IMG/VR virus record: IMGVR_UViG_3300048929_000246
Coordinates: 1-48,097 of that record
Length of the DNA: 48,097 nt
DNA from: a virus
Reading direction: 5' to 3' (one strand)
Both the position numbers and the translations under genes were made by a program. Under the pieces are notes generated by a model that worked only from the letters and a program-made list of their open reading frames with translations, was not told the DNA's origin and did not search any database. This document shows, piece by piece, positions 31,274-39,291 of this stretch (positions are counted from its first letter, which is position 1; each line of letters opens with the position of its first letter).

Positions 31274-32026
31274 TTACTTATAAGGTTTGAAAATCTTATT
31301 GTCTTTCAATCGCTCAGTTAATTTGATCCTGGCCTCTTCAATGAGCTGATTTTTTGTATCATGAAGAACACTTTTACCTTCCCATTCAAAACCCTCACAG
31401 CTTCCAGATACATCACAGATATGTAGCAGATCTTCACAATTTTTAACTGTTACATATTGCCCCAGTGGACTTAAACCGGCTTTTTGTGCGCGGATTAAAT
31501 AATCTACATCCTCAAAACCATATTTTCCAAACACTTCGAATCCTCCAAGCGTTTTAAGCGCATGCTGTGTTAAGAAGAACAATACCCCAGTAGGATTTTT
31601 AACTGATACTGCTCCCATTGGTTGTGAAATTCCACCCTCTCCACATAACAAAACACTGTAATCTTGTATAACTTCTCCCCATGCATTTGGGCTGGCAATA
31701 AAAATGTGTTGTTCGGGATTATAGTAATGCGCTCTAATGAATGAATTTTGCCAACCGTTTACCTTAGGGAAAACATCATCATCCATTATAAATATGAAAT
31801 CACAATCCTGCAATATTGCTAATCCCATATTCCGCGCACCTGCTACACCTAACCATTCATTAGAATAATATGGCTGATATTCACTGTCTTTCAAAACAGT
31901 TGGAACTTCGCTATTATCATCAATGATGATAAAGTTGGTTGCTCCTGAGAACTGACAATGCTTATTATAAGCAAAGTTTACAACGCGCTCCCTATTTTTT
32001 GTGATTACCGATATTCCGATTTTCAT
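31274..32026 (-). CDS. Glycosyltransferase, GT-A (family 2-like)
   Basis: 250 aa. Rossmann-like start GISVITKNRERV, IIIDDNSE, then the metal/nucleotide site FIMDDDVFP (DDD at 82-84) and the acceptor-side GFEDVDYLIRAQKAG motif (ED). This matches the GT-A, galactosyltransferase-like layout. Part of the three-gene transferase cluster; overlaps the preceding gene by 35 bases, so translation is likely coupled. Acceptor unknown. Confidence 0.8.
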   Translation of the reverse strand: MKIGISVITKNRERVVNFAYNKHCQFSGATNFIIIDDNSEVPTVLKDSEYQPYYSNEWLGVAGARNMGLAILQDCDFIFIMDDDVFPKVNGWQNSFIRAHYYNPEQHIFIASPNAWGEVIQDYSVLLCGEGGISQPMGAVSVKNPTGVLFFLTQHALKTLGGFEVFGKYGFEDVDYLIRAQKAGLSPLGQYVTVKNCEDLLHICDVSGSCEGFEWEGKSVLHDTKNQLIEEARIKLTERLKDNKIFKPYK

Positions 32027-32588
32027 AATTCAAAAGGTGTTTTATTTCCTTACCTGGGAAGCTAGACCAGATCCGATAAAGGTGAAAAATATAAAGTCCT
32101 GTCATTAAGCCTAAACGCATTCCCTTACTCCTGAGAGATTCGCAATATTCCCTATCAAAATCAATACGATTCTCTTCGAAATAAAAACTCTTAATAGTGC
32201 GATATGGAATTAGCATGAACATACCCGCAATATCTCCTTCTGTCGGGATAACTTGTGTGCCATATACATGCATTCTGGAATATGCAATATCAAAATGTAC
32301 CCTGATATCCATTTCATCAGAAAGCTGCCCGTCATGAAGCTGATGAGTGTCATTAAGCCGGTTTGTCATACAGCCTATAAGGTCAAAATCATTACCATGC
32401 TTATAGATTGCCTCATCTATGAGCGCTCCCCATTCAGGAAGAAGGAACATTGTATCTCCATCGCGCACACAAACCCACTCTCCTGGTTTGCATATGTCAC
32501 ATGCTTCATTAATTGCACGCCCGAAATTCTTGTTTGTGTCATAAGGCGTTACATAATGGACCTTAATTTGTTCACGCTGTCTTATCAT
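31992..32588 (-). CDS. Glycosyltransferase, GT-A fold
   Basis: 198 aa. KNFGRAINEACDICKPGEWV then VRDGDTMFL (DGD at 43-45), the donor-binding site of GT-A enzymes; a FDLIGCMTNR strand and a FDIAYSRMHVYGTQ segment follow. Short but complete core. First of the three transferases, overlapping the membrane-protein gene upstream by 17 bases and the next transferase by 35. Confidence 0.72.
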   Translation of the reverse strand: MIRQREQIKVHYVTPYDTNKNFGRAINEACDICKPGEWVCVRDGDTMFLLPEWGALIDEAIYKHGNDFDLIGCMTNRLNDTHQLHDGQLSDEMDIRVHFDIAYSRMHVYGTQVIPTEGDIAGMFMLIPYRTIKSFYFEENRIDFDREYCESLRSKGMRLGLMTGLYIFHLYRIWSSFPGKEIKHLLNYENRNIGNHKK

Positions 32589-32847
32589 CTTTTAGGAATT
32601 TATTGAGTAACCGATTTCTTCTTCTCATTGCACGGAATTTGTAAATAAGATTCAAAAACAGAATAAATATTTTTTTCTCCCAACCCTTTAATACTGAAAA
32701 GTACAAATAGGCAATGTGTAAAATGTTAATGAAAACTATTAATGCAATCCACCACCAGCTGAGATTAACAAAAAATGGAAGTCTGGACAATTTGAAGAAG
32801 AAAAAAAGCGTAATAATTAAATCGTAAACATTAATTGAACGAATCAT
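32572..32847 (-). CDS. Small membrane protein of the transferase cluster
   Basis: 91 aa with two membrane segments (about 8-20 and 31-51, e.g. WWWIALIVFINILHIAYLYF) and a basic tail (FRAMRRRNRLLNK). It starts about 8 bases downstream of the terminator at 32855-32892 and overlaps the first glycosyltransferase gene. It could anchor the transferases at the membrane or export a sugar; unproven. Confidence 0.62.
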   Translation of the reverse strand: MIRSINVYDLIITLFFFFKLSRLPFFVNLSWWWIALIVFINILHIAYLYFSVLKGWEKKIFILFLNLIYKFRAMRRRNRLLNKFLKDDKTA

Positions 32848-32854
32848 AAATAAA

Positions 32855-32892
32855 TTTTTAAATAAGCCTATAGTATGTTCTATAGGCTTATT
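32855..32892 (-). terminator. Terminator ending the replication/recombination block
   Basis: Perfect 12-bp stem AATAAGCCTATA/TATAGGCTTATT, 8-base loop, then TTTAAAAATTTATTT on the minus strand. It separates the early block (to 32902) from the membrane/glycosyltransferase cluster. Confidence 0.85.
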
Positions 32893-32901
32893 AATTAAAA
32901 A

Positions 32902-33321
32902 TTAACGTCTTGCAGCAGCGATATTGCAATCTTGTTCCGGCTTTTTATTAAGAATATGCCCAGATAAAAGCATGTGTAAACGATCGGCCTGATTAGTTGC
33001 ATCACTGGCTATTTCATTTTTTTCAGTTGCCTCACTGACTGCCATCATAACTAATTGACGTAATGCCAATTCCAACACTTCATTACGTTCCAATAATGAC
33101 AAAGGCCGCATCAAGTCAGTAAATAATTCTGCTAGTTTAGGTCCGCAGATACCGGCAGGGATTATTATATCATCGGGTTTTTTATTCCCCTCAACAATGT
33201 TTATCTCTTCACGCACCTGGACTTTTCTTCCACCAGATAGTTCCTGCATGATAGGAACTCTTAATGTTTTTTTTGAATAAACATCTTTACATTTTTCTGT
33301 TTTTACTTTTGAAATTGCCAT
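32902..33321 (-). CDS. Hypothetical protein, 139 aa
   Basis: Unrecognised. Basic N-terminus (KTEKCKDVYSKKTLRVPIM), then helices (LLERNEVLELALRQLVMMA) typical of a helical bundle, and ends NIAAARR. Last gene before the block terminator. It could be a nucleoid-type or regulator protein; not supported by any motif. Confidence 0.6.
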   Translation of the reverse strand: MAISKVKTEKCKDVYSKKTLRVPIMQELSGGRKVQVREEINIVEGNKKPDDIIIPAGICGPKLAELFTDLMRPLSLLERNEVLELALRQLVMMAVSEATEKNEIASDATNQADRLHMLLSGHILNKKPEQDCNIAAARR

Positions 33322-33392
33322 TTTGTTATTTTTTATTTGTTTTAATAGAAAATTTATCTTTTATTGATTAAAATAAATGATAGAACAGCTAT

Positions 33393-33800
33393 TTATTCTT
33401 CTCTTATTATTTTATGAGTAGTGACGTCTTTAACATTATGATTATGATGTATGGTGTTAATAGCATCCTCTACATTTTCTTTTATCTGTGATGAATAAAT
33501 TTTAGTTTCATCATATGCGCCCACTCCTACTGCAATCCAATATTCTTTTTTAATTGGAGCCATATAAAGCTGTCCAATATTTTTTTTATCACAAGTCGCC
33601 GGTGTATGACTGCCGTAATCATCAAAAACATATATCCAATTAGCTTCACTATTTTCAACCTCAAAAACATGTTTCCCGCTTACTTTTGGATTATCTCTTC
33701 TCAATAAAGTAAATCTATAATATGCTTTTCGTCCATCAGAAAGCTGACAAATATTTCCAGCTTTAGCACGATCTAAATTAAATGGTTTGCTTTTTTGCAT
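33393..33800 (-). CDS. Hypothetical protein, 135 aa
   Basis: Unrecognised beta-rich protein (CQLSDGRKAYYRFTLLRRD, then GKHVFEVENSEANWIYVFDD, then EYWIAVGVGAYD). Two cysteines only. In the middle of the replication/recombination block, after the SSB-like gene. The pattern could be an OB-like or ubiquitin-like fold; low certainty. Confidence 0.55.
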   Translation of the reverse strand: MQKSKPFNLDRAKAGNICQLSDGRKAYYRFTLLRRDNPKVSGKHVFEVENSEANWIYVFDDYGSHTPATCDKKNIGQLYMAPIKKEYWIAVGVGAYDETKIYSSQIKENVEDAINTIHHNHNVKDVTTHKIIREE

Positions 33801-33835
33801 GATATTTATTTTAATTTGTTGTTAAAATTATTTTG

Positions 33836-34216
33836 TTAAAAAGGTAAATCGTCTATATCTGTTTTACTCTGCTGGGTAGGGGGAGCAGTGATAGGATATG
33901 ATTGAGCAGATTGACCTTTAAATTTCGGTGCTGATTCAGCAATCTTTTCACACCGCCAACCATTCAAAGAAACTATATAACCGGATTTGCCATTTTTAGC
34001 CCATCTATGCCCCCTTATTTCAGAATCGACTATTACTACGTCTCCGATATTAAAACGGTCTAAAACGTCCCCTTTGCCATTAAGAAAGTCGATCTCATAC
34101 TCTTGTGGATAATTACCCTCAATTTCTTTCACGCAGAGCATCCTTTTTTCGATCATTCCTATCTGAATTGTATCAGATATATCCAGGATTTTACCCTTAA
34201 TCTGAACTTTTGCCAT
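33836..34216 (-). CDS. Single-stranded DNA-binding-like protein (DUF3127 OB fold)
   Basis: 126 aa. Matches the DUF3127 pattern common in Bacteroidota phages and mobile elements: a KGKILDISDTIQIG start, EYEIDFLNGKGD, a FNIGDVVIVDSEIRGHRW block (about 55-72) and SGYIVSLNGWR. A flexible linker follows, ending in the acidic tip DIDDLPF (120-126), the same kind of tail that bacterial SSB uses to recruit partners. It likely coats ssDNA for RecT and the YqaJ exonuclease. Confidence 0.8.
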   Translation of the reverse strand: MAKVQIKGKILDISDTIQIGMIEKRMLCVKEIEGNYPQEYEIDFLNGKGDVLDRFNIGDVVIVDSEIRGHRWAKNGKSGYIVSLNGWRCEKIAESAPKFKGQSAQSYPITAPPTQQSKTDIDDLPF

Positions 34217-34220
34217 GACA

Positions 34221-34460
34221 TTAAAAATTTATTGATTTTGAGATTAATTGCATGATCTGTGTTTTGAAATAGAATCTTATTCCTGGTTCATCTTTTGGAA
34301 ACCATTTCCCATTTACCCTGATCCTGAATCCTGATCCTGCATTTTTTTCTTTAAATAAGCATTCTGGGAAACATTCTACCTTATTTGTCTTTTGTAACTT
34401 CCCATCGTTTCCATATTTTTTTAGCAAAAAGACGAATGACGGTTTACGCTTTTCGGCCAT
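34221..34460 (-). CDS. Hypothetical protein, 79 aa
   Basis: Unrecognised basic protein (MAEKRKPSFVFLLKKYG, NKVECFPECLFKEKN, SGFRIRVNGKWFPKDEPGI). It starts with a beta hairpin, holds two Cys in ECFPEC-like spacing, and ends with a helix. It directly precedes the SSB-like gene (4 bases apart), suggesting it acts together with it. Confidence 0.6.
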   Translation of the reverse strand: MAEKRKPSFVFLLKKYGNDGKLQKTNKVECFPECLFKEKNAGSGFRIRVNGKWFPKDEPGIRFYFKTQIMQLISKSINF

Positions 34461-34512
34461 AGTAACTAATTTGATCAGTTAAAATAGTTCGCAGCGGTTT
34501 TATAGCTGCTAA

Positions 34513-34995
34513 CTATTGTGGTTTGAATATCTTTTGATATCGGGCATTACATTCATCAGTATCAACAATCCCGTTTTCTATCATTTTTATGAGTACTTCA
34601 CCCAGGGCCTCAACTCCTGTAGGGAATGGCTTCTGTCCTGATAGATCATTAACACAGAAACGGAGTTCTACACCGCGTTTATGAGGATGAAAATTGAAAG
34701 GGATATCAACATATCCCGCAGCCATTGAAGAACCAATCATAACCCTGATTTCCTCATAGGTCCAGGCAGGTATTAAAATAGGATCGTGTAATGATTGATT
34801 AAACTGGTGATGTGACACGATCTCCCATCTTATTTCTTCAACAGTATTATCTGGTGGTTTGGAAGATGTAAAATTTCCAGTACAATATTTTTGTTGTGTG
34901 TAACAAAAAATACAGCTTTCCTCAATACCCATCGTTAAAAGCTGAATTACTTTTTCTGGACTCAATAAAATAAGTCCGGTAGCAGAATATTTCAT
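34513..34995 (-). CDS. Hypothetical protein, 160 aa
   Basis: No family recognised. Four cysteines in the first half (CIFCYTQQKYC) that could bind one zinc or iron-sulphur site, then a mixed alpha/beta domain with several histidines (VSHHQFNQSLHDP, FNFHPHKRG). The Cys pattern at the N-terminus is the only lead. Lies between two recombination-block genes. Confidence 0.55.
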   Translation of the reverse strand: MKYSATGLILLSPEKVIQLLTMGIEESCIFCYTQQKYCTGNFTSSKPPDNTVEEIRWEIVSHHQFNQSLHDPILIPAWTYEEIRVMIGSSMAAGYVDIPFNFHPHKRGVELRFCVNDLSGQKPFPTGVEALGEVLIKMIENGIVDTDECNARYQKIFKPQ

Positions 34996-34997
34996 GA

Positions 34998-35186
34998 TTA
35001 TAATTTAATGTTTAGTTGATTAGTTACTTGTTCTACTGCTTTCAATGCCTTATCCAGTATTAATTTCCGTGGGCTTTCATCCAGTTTTTTACACCCATCC
35101 AATGATATATAAAATTCACTACTTGCATGCTCCTGCCCATCCCACGCAATTATTGTAACTGTTATAGATTTTTCATTGCGTTTCAT
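34998..35186 (-). CDS. Hypothetical protein, 62 aa
   Basis: The start at 35186 (MKRNEKSITVTIIAWDG) overlaps the stop of the gene at 35173; the frame is open upstream to 35234. Predicted beta-alpha-beta: KSITVTIIAWDGQEH, FYISLDGCKKLDESPRKLI, then a helix (KALKAVEQVTNQL). Unknown function. Confidence 0.62.
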   Translation of the reverse strand: MKRNEKSITVTIIAWDGQEHASSEFYISLDGCKKLDESPRKLILDKALKAVEQVTNQLNIKL

Positions 35187-35433
35187 GACATTCAATATAT
35201 TTTTTGAGTTCAAGTAAATTGTTATAAGCTGCAATAAATCCCCTGGTTAATGGATGTGCCGTTGTTAATATGGCTTTAAATGATTCTGTGAATTTCACGA
35301 CATCATTCACTCTCTTGTAAGGTGTCAGATAGATCGGCGCTATCGGAAGCTGACACGTTTTGAACCACTCTATTATTTTTTCTGATTTCTCCTTTGCTGA
35401 CTTTTCCTGTTGGGTTAATAGGTGCCTCTCCAT
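35173..35433 (-). CDS. Hypothetical helical protein, 86 aa
   Basis: Basic, helical start (MERHLLTQQEKSAKEKSEKI) followed by helices (VVKFTESFKAILTTAH, AAYNNLLELKKYI). Its start lies inside the C-terminal reading of the ClpP-like gene; overlap is 131 bases with the C-terminal fragment. Unknown function. Confidence 0.6.
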   Translation of the reverse strand: MERHLLTQQEKSAKEKSEKIIEWFKTCQLPIAPIYLTPYKRVNDVVKFTESFKAILTTAHPLTRGFIAAYNNLLELKKYIECHETQ

Positions 35434-35524
35434 CTTTGTATGTTAAGAATTGTTTTAAAATATCATACTGAAAATAAACATCATGTCCATTTAATATTCT
35501 TCTAACAAATTGATGCGCCCCCAA
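35303..35524 (-). pseudogene. ClpP-like protease, C-terminal part in shifted frame
   Basis: Reads GAHQFVRRILNGHDVYFQYD, which looks like the end of ClpP/S14 proteins (the GxDVYF-type element near the C-terminus). It continues the 35502-35930 frame if the run of five G (35518-35522) had one base fewer. No proper start codon of its own (TTG at the overlap). From about residue 38 on the reading overlaps the next gene and is probably not natural. Confidence 0.65.
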
Positions 35525-35930
35525 TGCTCTGCATAAATTCAGTGCAATATTTTATATCATCCTTACCTTCTTTCGCTCTAGCTTTATCGGAATTATAATA
35601 TTGCATACCATTGCTCTGAATCTGCATTTCTGTATAACTAAGATGCATCATACCAATTGTTCCACGTTCTATAATCCTATCACATTTTACCTTGAAAAAC
35701 AATTCAAACGCTGCACTATGAATTGATTCAATAGCATGCATTTCAAATTGCATTGGATTTAAATTAATTATATGCCTGATTATATACATACCAGCAATAG
35801 AACCACCACCACTTGTTAAGTATATATTAATTCTTCTACCTTCTGAAGAATCAACACAATTAATAAACTCCTTAACGAGGTCATGAGTGATTGATCCATT
35901 TATTATAAAATGTTTAGGTTGGTGTATCAT
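35502..35930 (-). CDS. ClpP-like (S14) protease, N-terminal part (frameshifted)
   Basis: ClpP-fold serine protease of the compact phage type. NGSITHDLVKEFINCVDSS, INIYLTSGGGSIAGMYII (SGGG loop), Ser72 in HSAAFELFF and His96 in GMMHLSYTEM are the nucleophile and base. Frame ends early at GGASIC after the G5 run; the expected C-terminus is in the next frame. Unlike prophage head proteases, the gene is in the early block and no ClpX/ClpA-type ATPase is nearby. It might cut host or phage early proteins with the host Clp ATPase. Confidence 0.72.
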   Translation of the reverse strand: MIHQPKHFIINGSITHDLVKEFINCVDSSEGRRINIYLTSGGGSIAGMYIIRHIINLNPMQFEMHAIESIHSAAFELFFKVKCDRIIERGTIGMMHLSYTEMQIQSNGMQYYNSDKARAKEGKDDIKYCTEFMQSIGGASIC

Positions 35931-36424
35931 AAATTCAGGTATGTTTTTGCCCTGTTGATTTTATCTTCAGGAAGTGAAAGAATTATTTTATTGAAACGGT
36001 TTATTACTATTGGCCACACTGGCATTAATGAACGATCTATAGGGGCGCAATTATCGTATTGATAATGACATTCATTACACCCGTACCAGCAGTTTAAAAT
36101 GTGCGTGGCCACCTCTGGAAACTTATTCTCTGCCTTTGGTAATACATGGCAGATAATAGCGCGGGGATTTATTGTCATACTTTCACGTAGGTGAATACCA
36201 CAATTTTCGCATCTATCAGGCCGTAGTTGTATTTTCAGATTAAACCATGTGGTTAGTGCATCCTTTACTTTTTTCTCTTCTGCCGCTGCCGCTTTACAAC
36301 GAGGTGATTCTCTCTTCACTTGTGCGCGGTATTGCCAATAATGATATTGACATCGCCCGGCAATGATATAGTTTTCGGCAGCTTCCGGTCCGCAATCAAT
36401 GCATGTTCCACGTTTTGCTTTCAT
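35927..36424 (-). CDS. Zinc-binding HNH/NinG-like protein
   Basis: 165 aa with two zinc-type regions: TCIDCGPEA...GRCQYHYW at the start, and CENCGIHL, ICHVLPKAENKF, YGCNECHYQYDN in the C-terminal half. The Cys/His order (CxxC, H, CxxCH) is that of HNH-fold nucleases such as NinG, with which early recombination modules often include a gene. Overlaps the exonuclease gene by 4 bases and the ClpP-like gene by 4. A nuclease in recombination or repair is the likely role. Confidence 0.6.
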   Translation of the reverse strand: MKAKRGTCIDCGPEAAENYIIAGRCQYHYWQYRAQVKRESPRCKAAAAEEKKVKDALTTWFNLKIQLRPDRCENCGIHLRESMTINPRAIICHVLPKAENKFPEVATHILNCWYGCNECHYQYDNCAPIDRSLMPVWPIVINRFNKIILSLPEDKINRAKTYLNL

Positions 36425-37200
36425 ATTTTATTATTGAAAATTCCACGTAGCACCTTCTTTGTATGAGAAGGTGTTGTTTTTTCTCCGATCATCCATTTTG
36501 CATAGCCGTATTGACTGGCTACTGGCTGACCTTTGTGCTTACCGAACGCATATACAGGAACTCCTTCAGCATTGAAAATAATTTTACCTGCCACATCCAC
36601 CCGCTGTTGTTCAAAACAGAATTTATCCAGCTCCTTTGCGTCCATTTCAGAAAGATCCTCATACAATTTTAATTGTGATAATAACACATGGGCTGTCATA
36701 TCAACATCCCTACCGGCATCATGAGCCGATTCAGAAAAATCAATATCGCAATAGAATTTTGCGGCAGCTGTTAAATCACGCTTTTCCTTGAACTTAAAAA
36801 TGCGCATTGCATCAATAATTTTTGCAGAAAGTTCCGGCCAATCGTAATTACATCTGGAGAATTCTTCACAAAGAAGAATAACATCAAAGTCTCCGATATT
36901 GAACCCGGCAAGATCGCAACCCTGAAAAAAAACGAATATAGCTTTTGCATATTGAGAAAACGTAGGCATATCCTTAACCATTTCGTTTGTAATCCCATGT
37001 ACTGCTATTGCTTCAGCAGGTATCAGAATTTGTTCTCCTTTCTCGTTCAATCCGGGATTAATTAGCTTAACGATAGGATTGCCCAAGGGCGTAAAATCTT
37101 CATTGAACTTCCTGGCTGCAATTTGTACAATGCGATCATTTACAGGATCTGGCCCGGTAGTTTCTGCATCAAAAACGATAAATGGTCTTGTAAGTTTCAT
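36421..37200 (-). CDS. DnaQ-like 3'-5' exonuclease (DEDDh)
   Basis: 259 aa. Exo I FDAETTGPD (Asp11, Glu13), Exo II GFNIGDFDVILL (Asp104/106 region), Exo III HDAGRDVDMTAH (His160, Asp165): a full DEDDh site. The C-terminal end FGKHKGQPVASQYGYAKWM resembles the DUF3820/ExoX-type domain. No polymerase gene is seen, so it may act as a free repair exonuclease or as an accessory to host polymerase. A hairpin (37215-37247) precedes it. Confidence 0.87.
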   Translation of the reverse strand: MKLTRPFIVFDAETTGPDPVNDRIVQIAARKFNEDFTPLGNPIVKLINPGLNEKGEQILIPAEAIAVHGITNEMVKDMPTFSQYAKAIFVFFQGCDLAGFNIGDFDVILLCEEFSRCNYDWPELSAKIIDAMRIFKFKEKRDLTAAAKFYCDIDFSESAHDAGRDVDMTAHVLLSQLKLYEDLSEMDAKELDKFCFEQQRVDVAGKIIFNAEGVPVYAFGKHKGQPVASQYGYAKWMIGEKTTPSHTKKVLRGIFNNKI

Positions 37201-37214
37201 GTGAGAATTTTGGG

Positions 37215-37247
37215 AACGGAGTAGCCTGAATTTTAGGCCACTCCGTT
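37215..37247 (-). terminator. Intergenic hairpin upstream of exonuclease gene
   Basis: Stem AACGGAGT/ACTCCGTT extended by AGCC/GGCT-type pairing, 7-base loop region, in the 65-base gap between the coiled-coil gene and the exonuclease gene. The following minus-strand sequence (CCCAAAATTC) is not a good U-run, so partial termination or mRNA processing is more likely. Confidence 0.5.
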
Positions 37248-37266
37248 AGTAAATAGAAAGTGTCAA

Positions 37267-38010
37267 TTACAGTTGATTTTCATCTTCAGTAGGCAATTCC
37301 TCCCCTTCATAACTTGAAGTAGGTGAATCTTCTTCATCCGCCTGCGCTTCAGATTTTTTTCTGCTTTTCCTTTTCTTAGGCTTTTCTTCAACGGAGACTT
37401 CTTCGATAGGAATCTGAAAGTCTGTTTCAGAATATTCCTGTTCAAGAACTTCAGCCTGATGAAATACATGCCCTTCTTCAAATTCAACATCTTGTACTTC
37501 AATGGAAGCAGCACCTTCTACTGTTTCAATTACTTCTGCTGCTAAAGCATCATGATTTTCTACAGGAATTGTTACATTACCTGCTGCGCCCTGAGAAGAT
37601 TCGTTATCGATGAATAAACGACCTTGACGCTCGTCAGGAGTAAGATCCCTGGTGTTAATAAGTTCGCCATACTTATCATAGAAAAGCATCTTACCATTAT
37701 GCTGATCAGGAATTCCATATAGGACGCCTACAGCTTCTTCCTTGCCGTTTCTGATCTTGTTGATCTTCTCTTCCATTATTTTTTTCAGGGCCTCAATCTG
37801 GGCCTTTGCTGACTTTGCTTCCGCCTTTGCAGTTTCAATTGCATCTTCCAGTTCAATCGCACGGCTGGCGTATTGATCTTTTTCACGATCAATTTCCTCC
37901 TGAGTAAGTGACCTGGAATAACTGCGATTTTCCTTTTTCGCAGCCATGTTTGAAAGAAGCCTTTCACGGTCTTTCATTGAATAATCCTGATAGAGAAATT
38001 GTACTGTCAT
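37267..38010 (-). CDS. Coiled-coil protein, 247 aa
   Basis: N-terminal charged helices (EEIDREKDQYASRAIELEDAI, then KAEAKSAKAQIEALKKIMEEK), a short beta element (VLYGIPDQHNGKMLFYDKYGE), and an acidic low-complexity C-terminus with a basic patch (EKPKKRKSRKKSEAQ). No known family. With the next gene (DUF1351-like coiled coil) it may form a recombination or replication scaffold. Confidence 0.65.
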   Translation of the reverse strand: MTVQFLYQDYSMKDRERLLSNMAAKKENRSYSRSLTQEEIDREKDQYASRAIELEDAIETAKAEAKSAKAQIEALKKIMEEKINKIRNGKEEAVGVLYGIPDQHNGKMLFYDKYGELINTRDLTPDERQGRLFIDNESSQGAAGNVTIPVENHDALAAEVIETVEGAASIEVQDVEFEEGHVFHQAEVLEQEYSETDFQIPIEEVSVEEKPKKRKSRKKSEAQADEEDSPTSSYEGEELPTEDENQL

Positions 38011-38034
38011 TTTATTTTTTTAAATGGTGAAAAC

Positions 38035-39228
38035 TTATTTTATTAAATCGTCATCGTTTTTTAATTCTATATCCGCTTCTATCTCAGCTAAAAGTAATGA
38101 CATGAGCTGATCTATTTTTTCCTTTACTTTAATAGGATATATAGTTAATATATTTATATTTTCTGATTCAAATGCTGCTAAATTAATTCTTAATTTAAGC
38201 ATAGACGGTATGAAAGATTGTCTGTTTTTCAAATATAATTCCTGGCTCTTTTTTAATTCTTCCTCCTTTTCATTTGCTTCTTTTACTGCCTGATCAAGTA
38301 ACTTTTTATTTTCTGCTATATAATCCATAAAAGCAGAATCATCTAATTGCATAATATGATCTAATGTTACCGAAACATTCACATTTTTTTTATCAGAAAT
38401 CAAATAGAAAATTTCAGGATCAATGTGATGATTAGTATATCCCAACATTCTGATTACAGATTCCCGCATTGATATCCTGGCATCGAGAAGCGCCTGCTTA
38501 TCTTTATCAATTTGTTCCCTATCTGCATCCAATGCTGCTTTTGCAAATTCTTCTTTATTCTTACGTTCATTTTCCAGAACATTAGCATTTTCTGCTTTCT
38601 TTAATAGGTTTTCAAAATCTGCCTGATTCATAGTTTTAAGAATATCAGGCGTGATTGAAAAAATATCTCCGATGCAATAAAAAACGCCTTGCATTATTGC
38701 GCCTTTTTCTTTAAGGAATACAATACGCTCATTCATGAGCTTTTCCTGTGCGCGTATTACCGCATATTTCTCTTCATCGATCATCTTATCAACCTTCGAC
38801 TGCAAGTCAACCAGGGGCCTTAAAACGTCGTCTATTTCAGCAGTTAGTTTTTTTGCTTCTGCATCAAGGGCGCGGCCTGCTTCCAGAACCGGCTTCTTCA
38901 GATCTTCACGAGTTTTCTCAATCTTTGTTTTGATCCCCTTCACTCGGGTAAGTGCATTTTTCAGAACCTGGATCCCGTCTTTGTCTTTGGTTCCGGTCAC
39001 TACAAGCCCCTTATATTCTTCTTTTAATTCAGCAATAAGCTGTGTGGATAATCCCGCGCGGCTAGTAATAGTTGGCTGGAATAGAACTGAATTTCCTTCT
39101 GGAACACCTACTGGGATCTGCTCTTCCTCCTGAAGAGGGACATTAGGCGAATCCTCAAATTCTAATTCTGTAATTTCCTGGTTGAGTTTTGCCTGTGCAG
39201 CGGCAATTTGTTCCTGTGAGAGTTCCAT
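38035..39228 (-). CDS. Large coiled-coil early protein, DUF1351-like
   Basis: 397 aa from MELSQEQIAA at 39228; the open frame reaches 39285, but those codons are promoter DNA. Acidic N-terminus, then GLSTQLIAELKEEYKGLVVTG and a stretch IQVLKNALTRVKGIKTKIEKTRED, followed by coiled coils to residue 330. The segment near residues 80-170 resembles DUF1351-type proteins that accompany RecT or Erf in phage recombination modules. It has its own strong promoter, so it is probably abundant. Function is inferred from context only. Confidence 0.68.
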   Translation of the reverse strand: MELSQEQIAAAQAKLNQEITELEFEDSPNVPLQEEEQIPVGVPEGNSVLFQPTITSRAGLSTQLIAELKEEYKGLVVTGTKDKDGIQVLKNALTRVKGIKTKIEKTREDLKKPVLEAGRALDAEAKKLTAEIDDVLRPLVDLQSKVDKMIDEEKYAVIRAQEKLMNERIVFLKEKGAIMQGVFYCIGDIFSITPDILKTMNQADFENLLKKAENANVLENERKNKEEFAKAALDADREQIDKDKQALLDARISMRESVIRMLGYTNHHIDPEIFYLISDKKNVNVSVTLDHIMQLDDSAFMDYIAENKKLLDQAVKEANEKEEELKKSQELYLKNRQSFIPSMLKLRINLAAFESENINILTIYPIKVKEKIDQLMSLLLAEIEADIELKNDDDLIK

Positions 39229-39255
39229 AATGAGTGAGTTTGTTTTGTTTTGCCT

Positions 39256-39287
39256 CAAAAGTAATGCAATAAGAAATACTAACAAAA
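39256..39287 (-). promoter_or_regulatory. Bacteroidota-type promoter P4
   Basis: Minus strand TTTG (39286-39283), 19-base spacer, TACTTTTG (39263-39256): full match to TTTG/TAnnTTTG. The AAAGTATTTTG context is shared with P1 and P2. Leader AAACAAACTC lies just before the ATG at 39228. It overlaps the extreme 3' end region of the upstream gene. Confidence 0.8.
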
Positions 39288-39291
39288 TACT

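Noticed and set aside
39229-39285. N-terminal extension MLVFLIALLL of the large coiled-coil protein, looking like a signal peptide
   Set aside because: These codons are the promoter P4 and AAACAAACTC leader; MELSQEQ at 39228 is the likely start.
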